Assembly (NCBI RefSeq): GCF_001047135.2
Contig: NZ_DF968080.1
Location: 1-64,000, forward strand
Source of the DNA: Fructobacillus tropaeoli
GTDB lineage: Bacteria > Bacillota > Bacilli > Lactobacillales > Lactobacillaceae
DNA: 64,000 nt
Direction of reading: 5' to 3'
Shown: piece after piece, positions 17,201-25,831 of the stretch
Layout of the letters: each line of letters opens with the position of its first letter
How positions within the stretch are numbered: the first letter of the stretch is position 1
Translations under genes and position numbers: made by a program
Notes under the pieces: generated by a model
Told to the model about the DNA's origin: nothing
Database searches by the model: none
Seen by the model: only the letters and a program-made list of their open reading frames with translations

Positions 17201-20176
17201 TTATCCGCGTAAGAAATATGTGCCGTCATTGCCGAAGTTATAACTGTGACCATCAATGATTTGCAGGCCTTGAACCGCACGTCCATTAGCGTCCGTCCAG
17301 TACTTATAGCCCCATGCACTTCGCCAACCTTCATTTTGGCGCACACCATCAACAAACCAATAATAGGTTCCCATGTAGTAGCGGAATCCGGTATAAAGTT
17401 GACCATTTTCATACCAACGATAACCACCATTATAGGATGAAGCATCATAAACATAGCCAGACCATGGTTGCAAAATTCCATCACCATTGGCCTTATACTC
17501 TTGATTCCCTAGCATAACCATTTGGTTTTCACGAGCATAGTACGTCCCGTCGTCACCAAAATAATATTGCTTTCCATCAATGATCTGCAAGCCTTGAACC
17601 GCACGTCCATTAGTGTCCGTCCAATACTTGTAACCCCAGGCAGTCCGCCAACCTTCATTTTGGCGCACGCCATCAACAAACCAATAGTACGTACCCATAT
17701 AAAAACGGAAACCTGTATACAGTTGACCATTGTCATACCAGCGATAACCACCATTGTACTCTGAGCCATCGTACAGATAACCAGTTCCAGTCATTACAAC
17801 CTTCACAATTCCTCGATCATCGGCGAAATAATTTAACCCATTCACGGAGAACGCCTTATCCATTCTTAAGGTAAATGAGCCGTCATTACCGAAATAATAA
17901 AGATTACCATCGATTGTTTGGAAACCTTGAACTGATCGACCATCACCACCTACGTAGTAAGTATTTCCCCACGCTTGATGCCAAGAATTCGCATCACGAA
18001 CCCCATTGTTAAACCAATAATAGGCACCATAGTACTTTTGGAAACCAGTGTAAACCTGGCCATTTTCTAGCCACTCATACCCTGCCAAAGTATTATAATA
18101 GCCGCTCACAGTTCCTAAGGAATAGTTTTGATAGTTGGCCTGATATGTGTTGTTTGGATTAGCCTGCATGGCTTGAGCAATTTTAGTCCCAATTGCTTGG
18201 TAAGTTGCGTTCGTTGGGTGAACACCATCTGGTAATGTGGTCGCATGATTTTCATCTGTAACGACCCCAGCGTTAATGACAGTAATACCTAAATTATTAC
18301 CAACTTGCGTTAAAGCAGCACGAAGTTGATTCATCGAAAAACCACCGGGTCCAATCGTATCGTTATTTTTACCATTTAAATAGTCCCCTTGAGGAAGCAA
18401 AATATAAATACGAATATTAGGATTAGCCTCGTGCAAACGACGAATACTGTCTTGATAAATTTGAATAATAGTATTCAGAGGACTCGTTCCACCATAATTA
18501 ATGTCATTAACACCCATACCAATGACAATATCAGTGGCTGTACTATAAGAAGCTGATTTAATCGCTTCATCTACCATCCATGACATATCATTACCGATTT
18601 GCGTTCCAGAATGAGCAGACGTATTTAAGTACAACTTATCTAAATCTTGGGCTGCATAACTATCATAAGATTGACTCCCATCATTGTATGAGTTCCAACC
18701 TACGGTTGTTGAATCACCAAATCCCCAAATAACCCCATTCTTCGGAGTTAACCGACCGCTCTTATCTGCATGATAAGTAACATTGTTAATTTTCATATCA
18801 AAGCTAACCTGTAACTGGTAACTTTGATTATCACCAAAGAAATACTGACTACCATTAATACTTTGCAACCCAGAAACTGCTTGACTATCCGAACCAAAAT
18901 AGTATGTGCTTCCTTGGTTAACAACCCAAGTATTTTTTTGCAAAAGACCATTTTGATAATCAATCAAACCTTCAGCATTAGTAAAGACACCATTTTTTAA
19001 TGACAAAGAGCCATCACTAGCTGAAGTATAGGTCGTATCAGCAAAAGTGATATCCATGTTTTTACGAACCGTGTAAGTCTGATCATCGCCGAAGTAATAT
19101 TGCTTGCCACCAATGGTTTGCAAACCGGATACAGCTTGGCCATCCACACCAAAATAATAGGTATTCGTTTGGTCCCAGGCATTCGTTTGCTTAACACCGT
19201 TCACATAATCAACATAGCCATTTTGGTTCTTTTCCAAACCATTTTTGGCAGTTAAAATACCATTTGGATCAGCAGTATAAGTTTGATTATTAACTGTTAC
19301 TTCTGTATTCTTACGAACCGTGTAGGTCTGATCATCGCCGAAGTAATATTGCTTGCCACCAATGGTTTGCAAACCGGATACAGCTTGGCCATCCACACCA
19401 AAATAATAGGTATTCGTTTGGTCCCAGGCATTCGTTTGCTTAACACCGTTCACATAATCAACATAGCCATTTTGGTTCTTTTCCAAACCATTTTTGGCAG
19501 TTAAAACACCATTTTGATCGGCAGTATAGGTTTGATTATTAACCGTGACTTCAATGCTCTTGCGTACTGTGTAAGTCTGATCATCGCCGAAGTAATATTG
19601 CTTGCCTCCAATGGTTTGCAAACCGGATACAGCTTGACCATCTGCGCCAAAATAATAAGTGTTGGTTTGGTCCCAAGCATTCGTTTGCTTAACACCGTTG
19701 ACGTAATCAATATAGCCATTTTGATTCTTTTCCAAACCATTTTTGGCAGTTAAAATACCATTTTGATCGGCAGTATAGGTTTGATTGTTGACCGTGACTT
19801 CTGTGTTCTTACGAACCTTGTAAGTTTGGTCATCGCCAAAATAGTACTGCTTACCATTAATTGTTTGCAAACCAGATACAGCTTGACCATCTGCGCCAAA
19901 ATAATAAGTGTTGGTTTGGTCCCAAGCATTCGTCTGCTTTGTGCCATCCACATAATTCACAAATCCTTGGTCATTTTTTGTAATCCCATTGGCAACTGTC
20001 GAGGGGTTATCCGCAACAACTGAAGCACTTGGGCTAGAACTAACCAAAGAACTGCCTGAGCCATTATCATCAGCTGATACATTGTTCGATTGAACAGCCA
20101 GCGCACCAAATAAGCCAGCAGTCAATAAGGAACCGACTGCCCAGTACTTACCACTCTTGTACATTTTAAATCGCAT
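17201..20176 (-). CDS. Secreted SGNH hydrolase with glucan-binding-type repeats
   Basis: A 991-residue exported protein. The N-terminus MRFKMYKSGKYWAVGS fits the KxYKxGKxW signal class (accessory Sec in relatives), cleaved near VSA-DD (about 35). Residues 63-144 and three 83-residue units (145-393) are tandem YYFG/YG repeats; 394-478 is a diverged unit. An SGNH/GDSL domain follows (about 479-672) with all catalytic blocks: GDST (S489), G524, GVND (N557) and DGVH (D650, H653). Three W/YG modules (about 690-991) with YTGF.YYMGTYYWF end the protein. No LPxTG motif, so attachment is probably by polysaccharide binding. It may deacylate a glycan or lipid; substrate unknown. Confidence 0.85.
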   Translation of the reverse strand: MRFKMYKSGKYWAVGSLLTAGLFGALAVQSNNVSADDNGSGSSLVSSSPSASVVADNPSTVANGITKNDQGFVNYVDGTKQTNAWDQTNTYYFGADGQAVSGLQTINGKQYYFGDDQTYKVRKNTEVTVNNQTYTADQNGILTAKNGLEKNQNGYIDYVNGVKQTNAWDQTNTYYFGADGQAVSGLQTIGGKQYYFGDDQTYTVRKSIEVTVNNQTYTADQNGVLTAKNGLEKNQNGYVDYVNGVKQTNAWDQTNTYYFGVDGQAVSGLQTIGGKQYYFGDDQTYTVRKNTEVTVNNQTYTADPNGILTAKNGLEKNQNGYVDYVNGVKQTNAWDQTNTYYFGVDGQAVSGLQTIGGKQYYFGDDQTYTVRKNMDITFADTTYTSASDGSLSLKNGVFTNAEGLIDYQNGLLQKNTWVVNQGSTYYFGSDSQAVSGLQSINGSQYFFGDNQSYQLQVSFDMKINNVTYHADKSGRLTPKNGVIWGFGDSTTVGWNSYNDGSQSYDSYAAQDLDKLYLNTSAHSGTQIGNDMSWMVDEAIKSASYSTATDIVIGMGVNDINYGGTSPLNTIIQIYQDSIRRLHEANPNIRIYILLPQGDYLNGKNNDTIGPGGFSMNQLRAALTQVGNNLGITVINAGVVTDENHATTLPDGVHPTNATYQAIGTKIAQAMQANPNNTYQANYQNYSLGTVSGYYNTLAGYEWLENGQVYTGFQKYYGAYYWFNNGVRDANSWHQAWGNTYYVGGDGRSVQGFQTIDGNLYYFGNDGSFTLRMDKAFSVNGLNYFADDRGIVKVVMTGTGYLYDGSEYNGGYRWYDNGQLYTGFRFYMGTYYWFVDGVRQNEGWRTAWGYKYWTDTNGRAVQGLQIIDGKQYYFGDDGTYYARENQMVMLGNQEYKANGDGILQPWSGYVYDASSYNGGYRWYENGQLYTGFRYYMGTYYWFVDGVRQNEGWRSAWGYKYWTDANGRAVQGLQIIDGHSYNFGNDGTYFLRG
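18998..19990 (-). repeat. Four tandem repeats of about 249 bp inside the SGNH gene
   Basis: The motif encoding DDQTY / GLQTI / NAWDQTNTYYFG recurs with a constant 249-bp spacing; the DNA string beginning GATCATCGCC starts at 19081, 19330 and 19579, with a variant at 19828. The copies at 19081 and 19330 appear identical for about 180 bases, indicating recent duplication or gene conversion. The unit closest to the signal peptide is one codon shorter and more diverged. Confidence 0.95.
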
Positions 20177-20225
20177 TGTGAACTCTCTATCTATTTAACG
20201 TTGTAATAAAACATTTCTACTGTTA

Positions 20226-20234
20226 CATTCTAAC
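20226..20234 (-). promoter_or_regulatory. Possible extended -10 promoter of the SGNH gene
   Basis: Minus-strand TGTTAGAAT, 50 bases before ATG 20176, without a clear -35. The Shine-Dalgarno is a weak GAGAG. Confidence 0.4.
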
Positions 20235-20270
20235 ACAAAAAGACTATTTATTTAGTGATTATTTTAACTA

Positions 20271-21905
20271 TTAACGCAAATAATATGTTCCATTATTACC
20301 AAAATAATAGTTTTTCCCATCAATTGTTTGCCATCCCTGCACGGCACGACCATCACTATCTGTCCAGTAAGTCAAACCCCAAGCGTTACGCCAACCCTGA
20401 TTTTGGCGAACACCGTTAATAAACCAATAATAAGTCCCCATATAATAGCGGAAGCCTGTGTATAGCTGACCGTCTTCGTACCAACGATAGCCACCATTCT
20501 GGGTTGACCCGTCATACGCATAACCGTTAATAGGCGTTAATATTCCTGCAGCGTCAGCCTCATACTGAGCATTGTCAATAGACACTGTTTGATTTTGGCG
20601 AACATAATAACTCCCATCATTACCGAAATAATACTGCTTACCATTAATCATTTGCAATCCTTGAACTGCGCGGCCACTCGTATCAGTCCAATAAGTCATT
20701 CCCCAAGCAGACCGCCAGCCTGCGTTTTGACGAACACCATCGATAAACCAGTAATACGTACCCATATAGTAACGGAAACCTGTGTATAGTTGACCATTCT
20801 CATACCAACGGAAACCACCATTTTGATTAGATCCATCATAAAGATAACCTTGGCATGGCTGTAAAACACCATCCTTATCCGCTTGATACATTTGATTATC
20901 ATCAGCGACTGCTTGATTTTCGCGAAGATTGAAAGTATTATCATCGCCAAAATAATATCGTTTCCCAGCAATCGTCTGTAATCCTTGAACAGCACGTCCA
21001 TCATTGCCAGTGTAATATCGCTTTCCCCAGGCATCATGCCACGCATTATCTGAGCGGTAACCATTATCAAAGTAATAATAAGTCCCCATATAATAACGGA
21101 AGCCTGTATACGGCTGTCCATTTTCTAGCCACCGATAGGTTTTAACAGAAGAATCCCAAACATATCCTGTCGACGATGTCGCCATTCCAACATAGTCCAT
21201 GGAAACGTCAAAAGTGCCACTAATCCCATTAAAACCTGCATTTGAAGACCACTGCCACATGCCATATTGTGTATTCCAAAGATCATTAGCAGATGGCGTA
21301 TACGGATATTGGGCCATCCAAATCCGATTATTCCCAAGAAATGATGTGTTAAGATTCATACTTTTTTTATAGTAGGCATAGGTATATAAAGCCCCATTAG
21401 CAAAGCCTCGGCTTTTCAATTGATCATTGAAGGCTTGACTATTATTTGATACGCCACTATTTTGTGTCGAAGTATCTTCTAAATCATTTACCAATAAATC
21501 ACTACTAGTAAAACCTAGTTGCGTTGCATAATCAGCAAAATAATTTGCCTCAGCCCGTGCACTATTCTGATCAACATAAGTAGAATAATGATAAGCAGAA
21601 ACCTTTAAACCAACTGATTTCGCATTAGCAATTTGACTACTGGCGTACGGGTTATGATAGTAAGTTCCTTCGGTCAATTTAACGATAATTCCTTGAACGC
21701 CATTATTTTTCATGGTTTGAAAATCACTCGTTGAAAGATAGCCATTGTTTGATGAAATATCAACGACATCCATCCGAGGTATCCCACTCTGTCCACCCGT
21801 CACGCGGTCAATATCATCAGCATGAACCGTTAAATGATTTTGATTAGCAACGACTCCAAGCGCTGTAATAGCCGTTAACGCTAGCCACGTTTTTTTTAAT
21901 TTCAT
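20271..21905 (-). CDS. Secreted GH25 muramidase with W/YG repeat modules
   Basis: A 544-residue secreted lysozyme-like enzyme. After a signal peptide (about 1-29, HADD) comes a GH25 domain (about 43-230) with MDVVDISSNNG, SAYHYS, and the catalytic NDLED (D141, E143), plus WQWSS and the terminal FDVSMDY strand. It should cut the MurNAc-GlcNAc bond in peptidoglycan. Three W/YG modules (about 238-544) of the YTGFRYYMGTYYWF type follow and probably bind cell-wall or alpha-glucan chains. The frame extends to TTG 21926, but ATG 21905 with AGGAG upstream is the start. Paralogue of the next gene. Confidence 0.9.
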   Translation of the reverse strand: MKLKKTWLALTAITALGVVANQNHLTVHADDIDRVTGGQSGIPRMDVVDISSNNGYLSTSDFQTMKNNGVQGIIVKLTEGTYYHNPYASSQIANAKSVGLKVSAYHYSTYVDQNSARAEANYFADYATQLGFTSSDLLVNDLEDTSTQNSGVSNNSQAFNDQLKSRGFANGALYTYAYYKKSMNLNTSFLGNNRIWMAQYPYTPSANDLWNTQYGMWQWSSNAGFNGISGTFDVSMDYVGMATSSTGYVWDSSVKTYRWLENGQPYTGFRYYMGTYYYFDNGYRSDNAWHDAWGKRYYTGNDGRAVQGLQTIAGKRYYFGDDNTFNLRENQAVADDNQMYQADKDGVLQPCQGYLYDGSNQNGGFRWYENGQLYTGFRYYMGTYYWFIDGVRQNAGWRSAWGMTYWTDTSGRAVQGLQMINGKQYYFGNDGSYYVRQNQTVSIDNAQYEADAAGILTPINGYAYDGSTQNGGYRWYEDGQLYTGFRYYMGTYYWFINGVRQNQGWRNAWGLTYWTDSDGRAVQGWQTIDGKNYYFGNNGTYYLR

Positions 21906-22243
21906 TATTCTTAAACTCCTATTCAAAATGTCTCACTAAAATTATACGTACCAACCAGCTACTTTCCTCATTATCATATTAAAATAAATAATTATTTAGA
22001 ATTTTTCTTTACTATTTCTTCTAACGTTACTTTCCATTTATTTTTAATCATTCTTATTTTTCTCGTCAAAATTAATTTTACAACATTAACTATTTATTGT
22101 CATACATCATTTCAATTTGTTATTTAATTCCACTTTAAGTGCATTCTTAATTGCTTTTTCAAGAGGATAATGCACTAATAGTGATAATCATTTTGTTCAA
22201 TAAAAAAAGACAAAATTCTAATAAATTTTGTCTTTTTATTATA
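21906..22243. other. AT-rich spacer between the two GH25 genes
   Basis: No gene is visible. It contains a minus-strand TATAAT at 21941-21946 (36 bases before the downstream GH25 start, no clear -35) and a strong bidirectional hairpin at 22204-22237. The roughly 250 bases between them are AT-rich, and I can assign nothing to them. Confidence 0.6.
22204..22237. terminator. Intrinsic terminator after the upstream GH25 gene
   Basis: AAAAAGACAAAATT (22204-22217) pairs with AATTTTGTCTTTTT (22224-22237), with T-runs on both strands. It lies just after the stop codon at 22244. Confidence 0.88.
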
Positions 22244-23716
22244 TTATCGAAGGTAATACGTTCCATTACTGCCGAAGTAGTAGCTTTTACCATCAATTGT
22301 TTGCCAACCCTGAACGGCACGACCATCGTTATCCGTCCAATAGGTCAAGCCCCAAGCTGAACGCCAACCCTGGTTTTGGCGAACACCATTAACGAACCAA
22401 TAGTAAGTCCCCATATAATACCGGAAACCAGTGTATAGCTGACCATTTTCATACCAACGATAACCACCATTTTGATCAGAGCCATCATAAGCATAACCCG
22501 TAATTGGTGTTAAAACACCATTTGCATCTGCCTGAAACTGAGCATTGTCAATAGACACTGTTTGATTAGTTCGGACAAAATACGTATCGTCATTTCCAAA
22601 ATAGTATTGCTTACCATTAATTGTTTGTACACCTTGAACAGCGCGGCCATTGCTATCTGTCCAATACGTCATTCCCCAGGCCGATCGCCAGTCATCATTT
22701 TGACGTACGCCATTAACAAACCAGTAATAAGTCCCCATGTAATAACGGAAGCCTGTGTATGGTTGGCCGTTTTCATACCATCGGAAGCCACCATTTTGAT
22801 CTGTACCATCGTAAAGGTAGCCTGAAGTCTTAGCAGCTTGGATTGCCTTCACTAATTTATCAGAAGCTGACTCGGTATCGGTTGTTGGTGTCGTTGTATT
22901 AGTTGATTGGTTACTACCTGTATTTGTTGATTGACTATTATTCGTTGTACTACTGGTTTGAGTACCACTAGCCGCTCCATTTGTCGCCATTCCCGTATAA
23001 TCCATGGAAACGTCAAACTTACCACTTATGCCATTAAAAGAAGCATTAGATGACCATTGCCACATGCCAAACCCAGTGTTCCAAACATCACTACCAGATG
23101 GATTATAAGGATACTGTGCAATCCAGACCTTACTGTCGCCACCAAAAATTGAAGTATCAAGATTGTTGGTCTTCTTATACGATGCATAGGTATACAAGGT
23201 TGTATTAGTAAAACCACGAGCATGTAATTGATCATTAAAGGCCCGAGCGTTATCCGAAACGTTTCCACCAACCGTACTACTATCTTCCAAGTCGTCAACT
23301 AACAAATCAGTACTCTTAAAACCAAGTTGTGTTGCAAAATCTGCAAAGTAATTCGCCTCTGCGCGACCGCCATCTGGGGTATTAAAATCAGAATAGTGGT
23401 AGGCAGAAACAGTCAATCCAGCAGCGCGTGCATTATTAACTTGGTCTTGGGCATACGGATTTTTATAAGTAGTTCCTTCAGTCAACTTGACGATAATGCC
23501 CTTAACACCATTATTGCGCATCGTTACATAGTCTTGGGCCGTCAAATAGCCTTGATAAGATGACACATCAACGACATCCATACGCGGTAACCCCGTTTGA
23601 CCGGCAGTGACAGCCGCAACACTATCAGCCTGAGCAACTAGGTGATGGCTAACATCTACAACGGCACCAAAAGCGGTTGCTGCTGCTAACGTTAGAAAAG
23701 TATTTTTTACATTCAT
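22244..23716 (-). CDS. Secreted GH25 muramidase with linker and two W/YG modules
   Basis: A 490-residue paralogue of the neighbouring muramidase. It has a signal peptide (about 1-30, VAQAD), a GH25 domain (about 45-240) with MDVVDVSSYQG, SAYHYS, and catalytic DDLED (D142, E144), then a Ser/Thr/Asn linker (about 245-285) and two W/YG modules (about 297-490). Against its neighbour, the first module is replaced by the linker. It likely cleaves peptidoglycan at the cell surface for remodelling or competition. ATG 23716 has AAGGA 11 bases upstream. The gene follows the Ser-rich anchored protein by 15 bases, so they are probably co-transcribed. Confidence 0.9.
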   Translation of the reverse strand: MNVKNTFLTLAAATAFGAVVDVSHHLVAQADSVAAVTAGQTGLPRMDVVDVSSYQGYLTAQDYVTMRNNGVKGIIVKLTEGTTYKNPYAQDQVNNARAAGLTVSAYHYSDFNTPDGGRAEANYFADFATQLGFKSTDLLVDDLEDSSTVGGNVSDNARAFNDQLHARGFTNTTLYTYASYKKTNNLDTSIFGGDSKVWIAQYPYNPSGSDVWNTGFGMWQWSSNASFNGISGKFDVSMDYTGMATNGAASGTQTSSTTNNSQSTNTGSNQSTNTTTPTTDTESASDKLVKAIQAAKTSGYLYDGTDQNGGFRWYENGQPYTGFRYYMGTYYWFVNGVRQNDDWRSAWGMTYWTDSNGRAVQGVQTINGKQYYFGNDDTYFVRTNQTVSIDNAQFQADANGVLTPITGYAYDGSDQNGGYRWYENGQLYTGFRYYMGTYYWFVNGVRQNQGWRSAWGLTYWTDNDGRAVQGWQTIDGKSYYFGSNGTYYLR

Positions 23717-23731
23717 GGTTTCTTTTAATCC

Positions 23732-24193
23732 TTACTGGTGAAAATTCTGCTTGGCATAAGTCACAGGCGATACCCCCTGTTGTGATGCTTGCGTGATAAT
23801 TTGCTTAATATCGCTCGGTGCCCACTGATCAGCAGGCAAACCAGCAGCCTTCAATTGAGCCGTCACCTGTTGAATCATTGATGAATCAACTGTTTGACCG
23901 TTCAATGTTTTATTAGGGTCATAGCTAGCTGATGTTTGTGGGTTAGCACCCTTTTGACTCGTGGTACTTGTTGCAGACGATGTTGATGATGGTGCCATCG
24001 AACTACTTGAATTTGAACTAGTACTGTCACTGCTAATACTTTTAGTCGTTGACGACACGGCCGAAGAGGTTGAAACCGAACTTGATGAAGTCATCGACTC
24101 TTTTGAGGTGTGATTAGTGCCAATAGCATAACCACCACCGGCAACAACCGCTGCCACCACAACGACCCCGATAATTGTCCCAATTTTTTTCAC
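23732..24193 (-). CDS. Ser/Thr-rich membrane-anchored small protein
   Basis: A 153-residue protein I cannot place in a family. An N-terminal hydrophobic helix (about 4-26, rich in V/A/G) without a lipobox should anchor it. A low-complexity Ser/Thr segment (about 30-85) acts as a stalk or spacer, and a folded-looking C-terminal part (about 90-153) ends SPVTYAKQNFHQ. The start is GTG 24193, supported by AAGGAG 8 bases upstream. It lies immediately upstream of the GH25 gene and may modulate or present that enzyme, but this is inference from the operon alone. Confidence 0.7.
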   Translation of the reverse strand: MKKIGTIIGVVVVAAVVAGGGYAIGTNHTSKESMTSSSSVSTSSAVSSTTKSISSDSTSSNSSSSMAPSSTSSATSTTSQKGANPQTSASYDPNKTLNGQTVDSSMIQQVTAQLKAAGLPADQWAPSDIKQIITQASQQGVSPVTYAKQNFHQ

Positions 24194-24347
24194 AAAAATT
24201 CTCCTTGATTAATCATTCTCTCAACGGTGACCTGCGAAACTTGGCCAAGCCTATCATTGTTCATTTTACACTATCTGACCTACTTTTGCAGGCCCCAAGT
24301 CAAGGTTACTTTTGATTTCATCAGACAAAAGCGATTCAAAATGAAAA

Positions 24348-24375
24348 AGCAATGCCATTAAATAATGACATCGCT
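24348..24375 (-). terminator. Terminator after mgtE
   Basis: On the minus strand AGCGATGTCATTA and TAATGGCATTGCT form a stem with two G-U pairs, followed by TTTTTCATTTT. It lies just after the mgtE stop. Confidence 0.75.
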
Positions 24376-24381
24376 TATACG

Positions 24382-25749
24382 CTATTTTCCAATAAATTCA
24401 TTCAACATGCCCGTGGCAATCCCAAAGTAAATCAGGATAGCCGCCCAATCGACCACTGTCTGCACCAATAGCCCATTCACCAATGCTGGATTCAAATTCA
24501 CTTTACTCAATACCGCCGGCACCAAGTATGCCAGCAATGATGAAAGCAGAATCGCAACGATTGCAGACAAAGCAACTGCCAAGGCCAGGCCTTCATTATC
24601 TTGCCAAAGGGAAACAACGGCAAAAAGAACCACGCCCGCTAAGATGGCTAGCACAAAGGAAGACAGCAACTCAGAAATCAGATTTTTCCAAAAAGACCGG
24701 TCCGTGCTGGATCCAAAGTGCCGAACGGCCAGGGCCAAGGATTGTGTGCCGGCATTTCCGGCAACGCCGGCAATAACCGTAATAAAGGCAGCCAAAATCG
24801 GTGTCTGACGAATGGTATGCTCAAAGCTAGCGACTAAGGCGACGGAAACGAGGCCCAACACTAGCAGAGCCAAGAACCAAGGCATCCGCTTCAGTGCGGA
24901 ATGCCAGGGACTGTCATCGGTATCAGAAACATCGACGGCAGCCAAACCAGAGTACTCCTCGACCGCTTCTTCATCAATTACGTCAACAATATCATCGACT
25001 GTAATGATTCCCAACAAATGTTGATCATCATCGGTAACCGGAATGGCAAAAAAGTTGTAATCGGCAACGACTTGGGCGACTTCTTTTTGGTCATCCCCCG
25101 CCTTCACCGAAATAACCCGGGTATTGGTAATTGACTCAATCGTCATCTCATCCGGATGGGTCAGCAAGTCCCGCAAGGAAACAATCCCCACCAGGCGATG
25201 GTTTTCATCAACCACATAGACATAGATAATTGATTCGGCTTCTTCGGCCTGTTTCTTCACTTGGGCTAGAACGTCCTTCACTACTGAGCCTGCAGCTACT
25301 GCCAAGTATTCCGTGGCCATCAAAGCCCCGGCCGTCTGGTCCTCGTACTTAATCAAATTTCTGATTTCTTGAGCTTCTCGATGAGGCATCAATGCCAAAT
25401 AAGTTGAAGCTAACCGGGCTGGCATTGCCTGGAATAAATCAGCCTCGTTATCAGCAAACATTTCAACCAGGATATTGGCCCCTTTTTGTGGTGGCATCTC
25501 CTGCAAAAGGTCAACGACCTCTTCGGCATCGATTTCCAAGTTATCAAAAACTGTCGCGAGCGTTTCATCATCCATGACCCGCCAGGCAACCTCTCGAATG
25601 TTCTTCGAAAAGCTGGCGTAAACCTGCCCCTTTTCAAAATCGTGTAGGTTGGTGAATTCGGTCATAAAGTCATCGTCTTGTCCGTTCTCGAGCAAGTCCG
25701 TTAAGGCATGGACAGCTTGTCGGACTTGCTGCTCATTGTCTAATTCCAT
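24382..25749 (-). CDS. mgtE: Magnesium transporter MgtE
   Basis: A 455-residue Mg2+ channel of the inner membrane. The N-terminal MgtE superhelical domain (about 1-125) is followed by two CBS domains (about 130-250; EYLAVAAGSVVKDVL, VDENHRLVGIVSLRDLL, VTDDDQHLLGIITVDDIVDV), a plug helix, and five transmembrane helices (about 285-455) with the AGVAGNAGTQS pore signature. The frame opens at GTG 25767, but ATG 25749 has AAAGGA upstream and is preferred. It follows rluD after 82 bases in the conserved relQ-nadK-rluD-mgtE order. Mg2+ sensing by the N-terminal and CBS domains is family knowledge. Confidence 0.95.
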   Translation of the reverse strand: MELDNEQQVRQAVHALTDLLENGQDDDFMTEFTNLHDFEKGQVYASFSKNIREVAWRVMDDETLATVFDNLEIDAEEVVDLLQEMPPQKGANILVEMFADNEADLFQAMPARLASTYLALMPHREAQEIRNLIKYEDQTAGALMATEYLAVAAGSVVKDVLAQVKKQAEEAESIIYVYVVDENHRLVGIVSLRDLLTHPDEMTIESITNTRVISVKAGDDQKEVAQVVADYNFFAIPVTDDDQHLLGIITVDDIVDVIDEEAVEEYSGLAAVDVSDTDDSPWHSALKRMPWFLALLVLGLVSVALVASFEHTIRQTPILAAFITVIAGVAGNAGTQSLALAVRHFGSSTDRSFWKNLISELLSSFVLAILAGVVLFAVVSLWQDNEGLALAVALSAIVAILLSSLLAYLVPAVLSKVNLNPALVNGLLVQTVVDWAAILIYFGIATGMLNEFIGK

Positions 25750-25831
25750 GAAAGGATTCCTTTCCACTTCGTTTATCTTTCTTGAAAATACTACAAAATC
25801 AGCTTGGCTTCAACCGCAGTCGTAAACGTTT

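Noticed and set aside
18998..19990. CRISPR-like array
   Set aside because: The repeats are 249 bp, contiguous and protein-coding; there are no spacers and no cas genes in the window.
24240..24249. CTTGGCCAAG palindrome in the leader of the Ser-rich protein gene
   Set aside because: A 10-bp palindrome is short and has no recognised regulator; too weak to call an operator.
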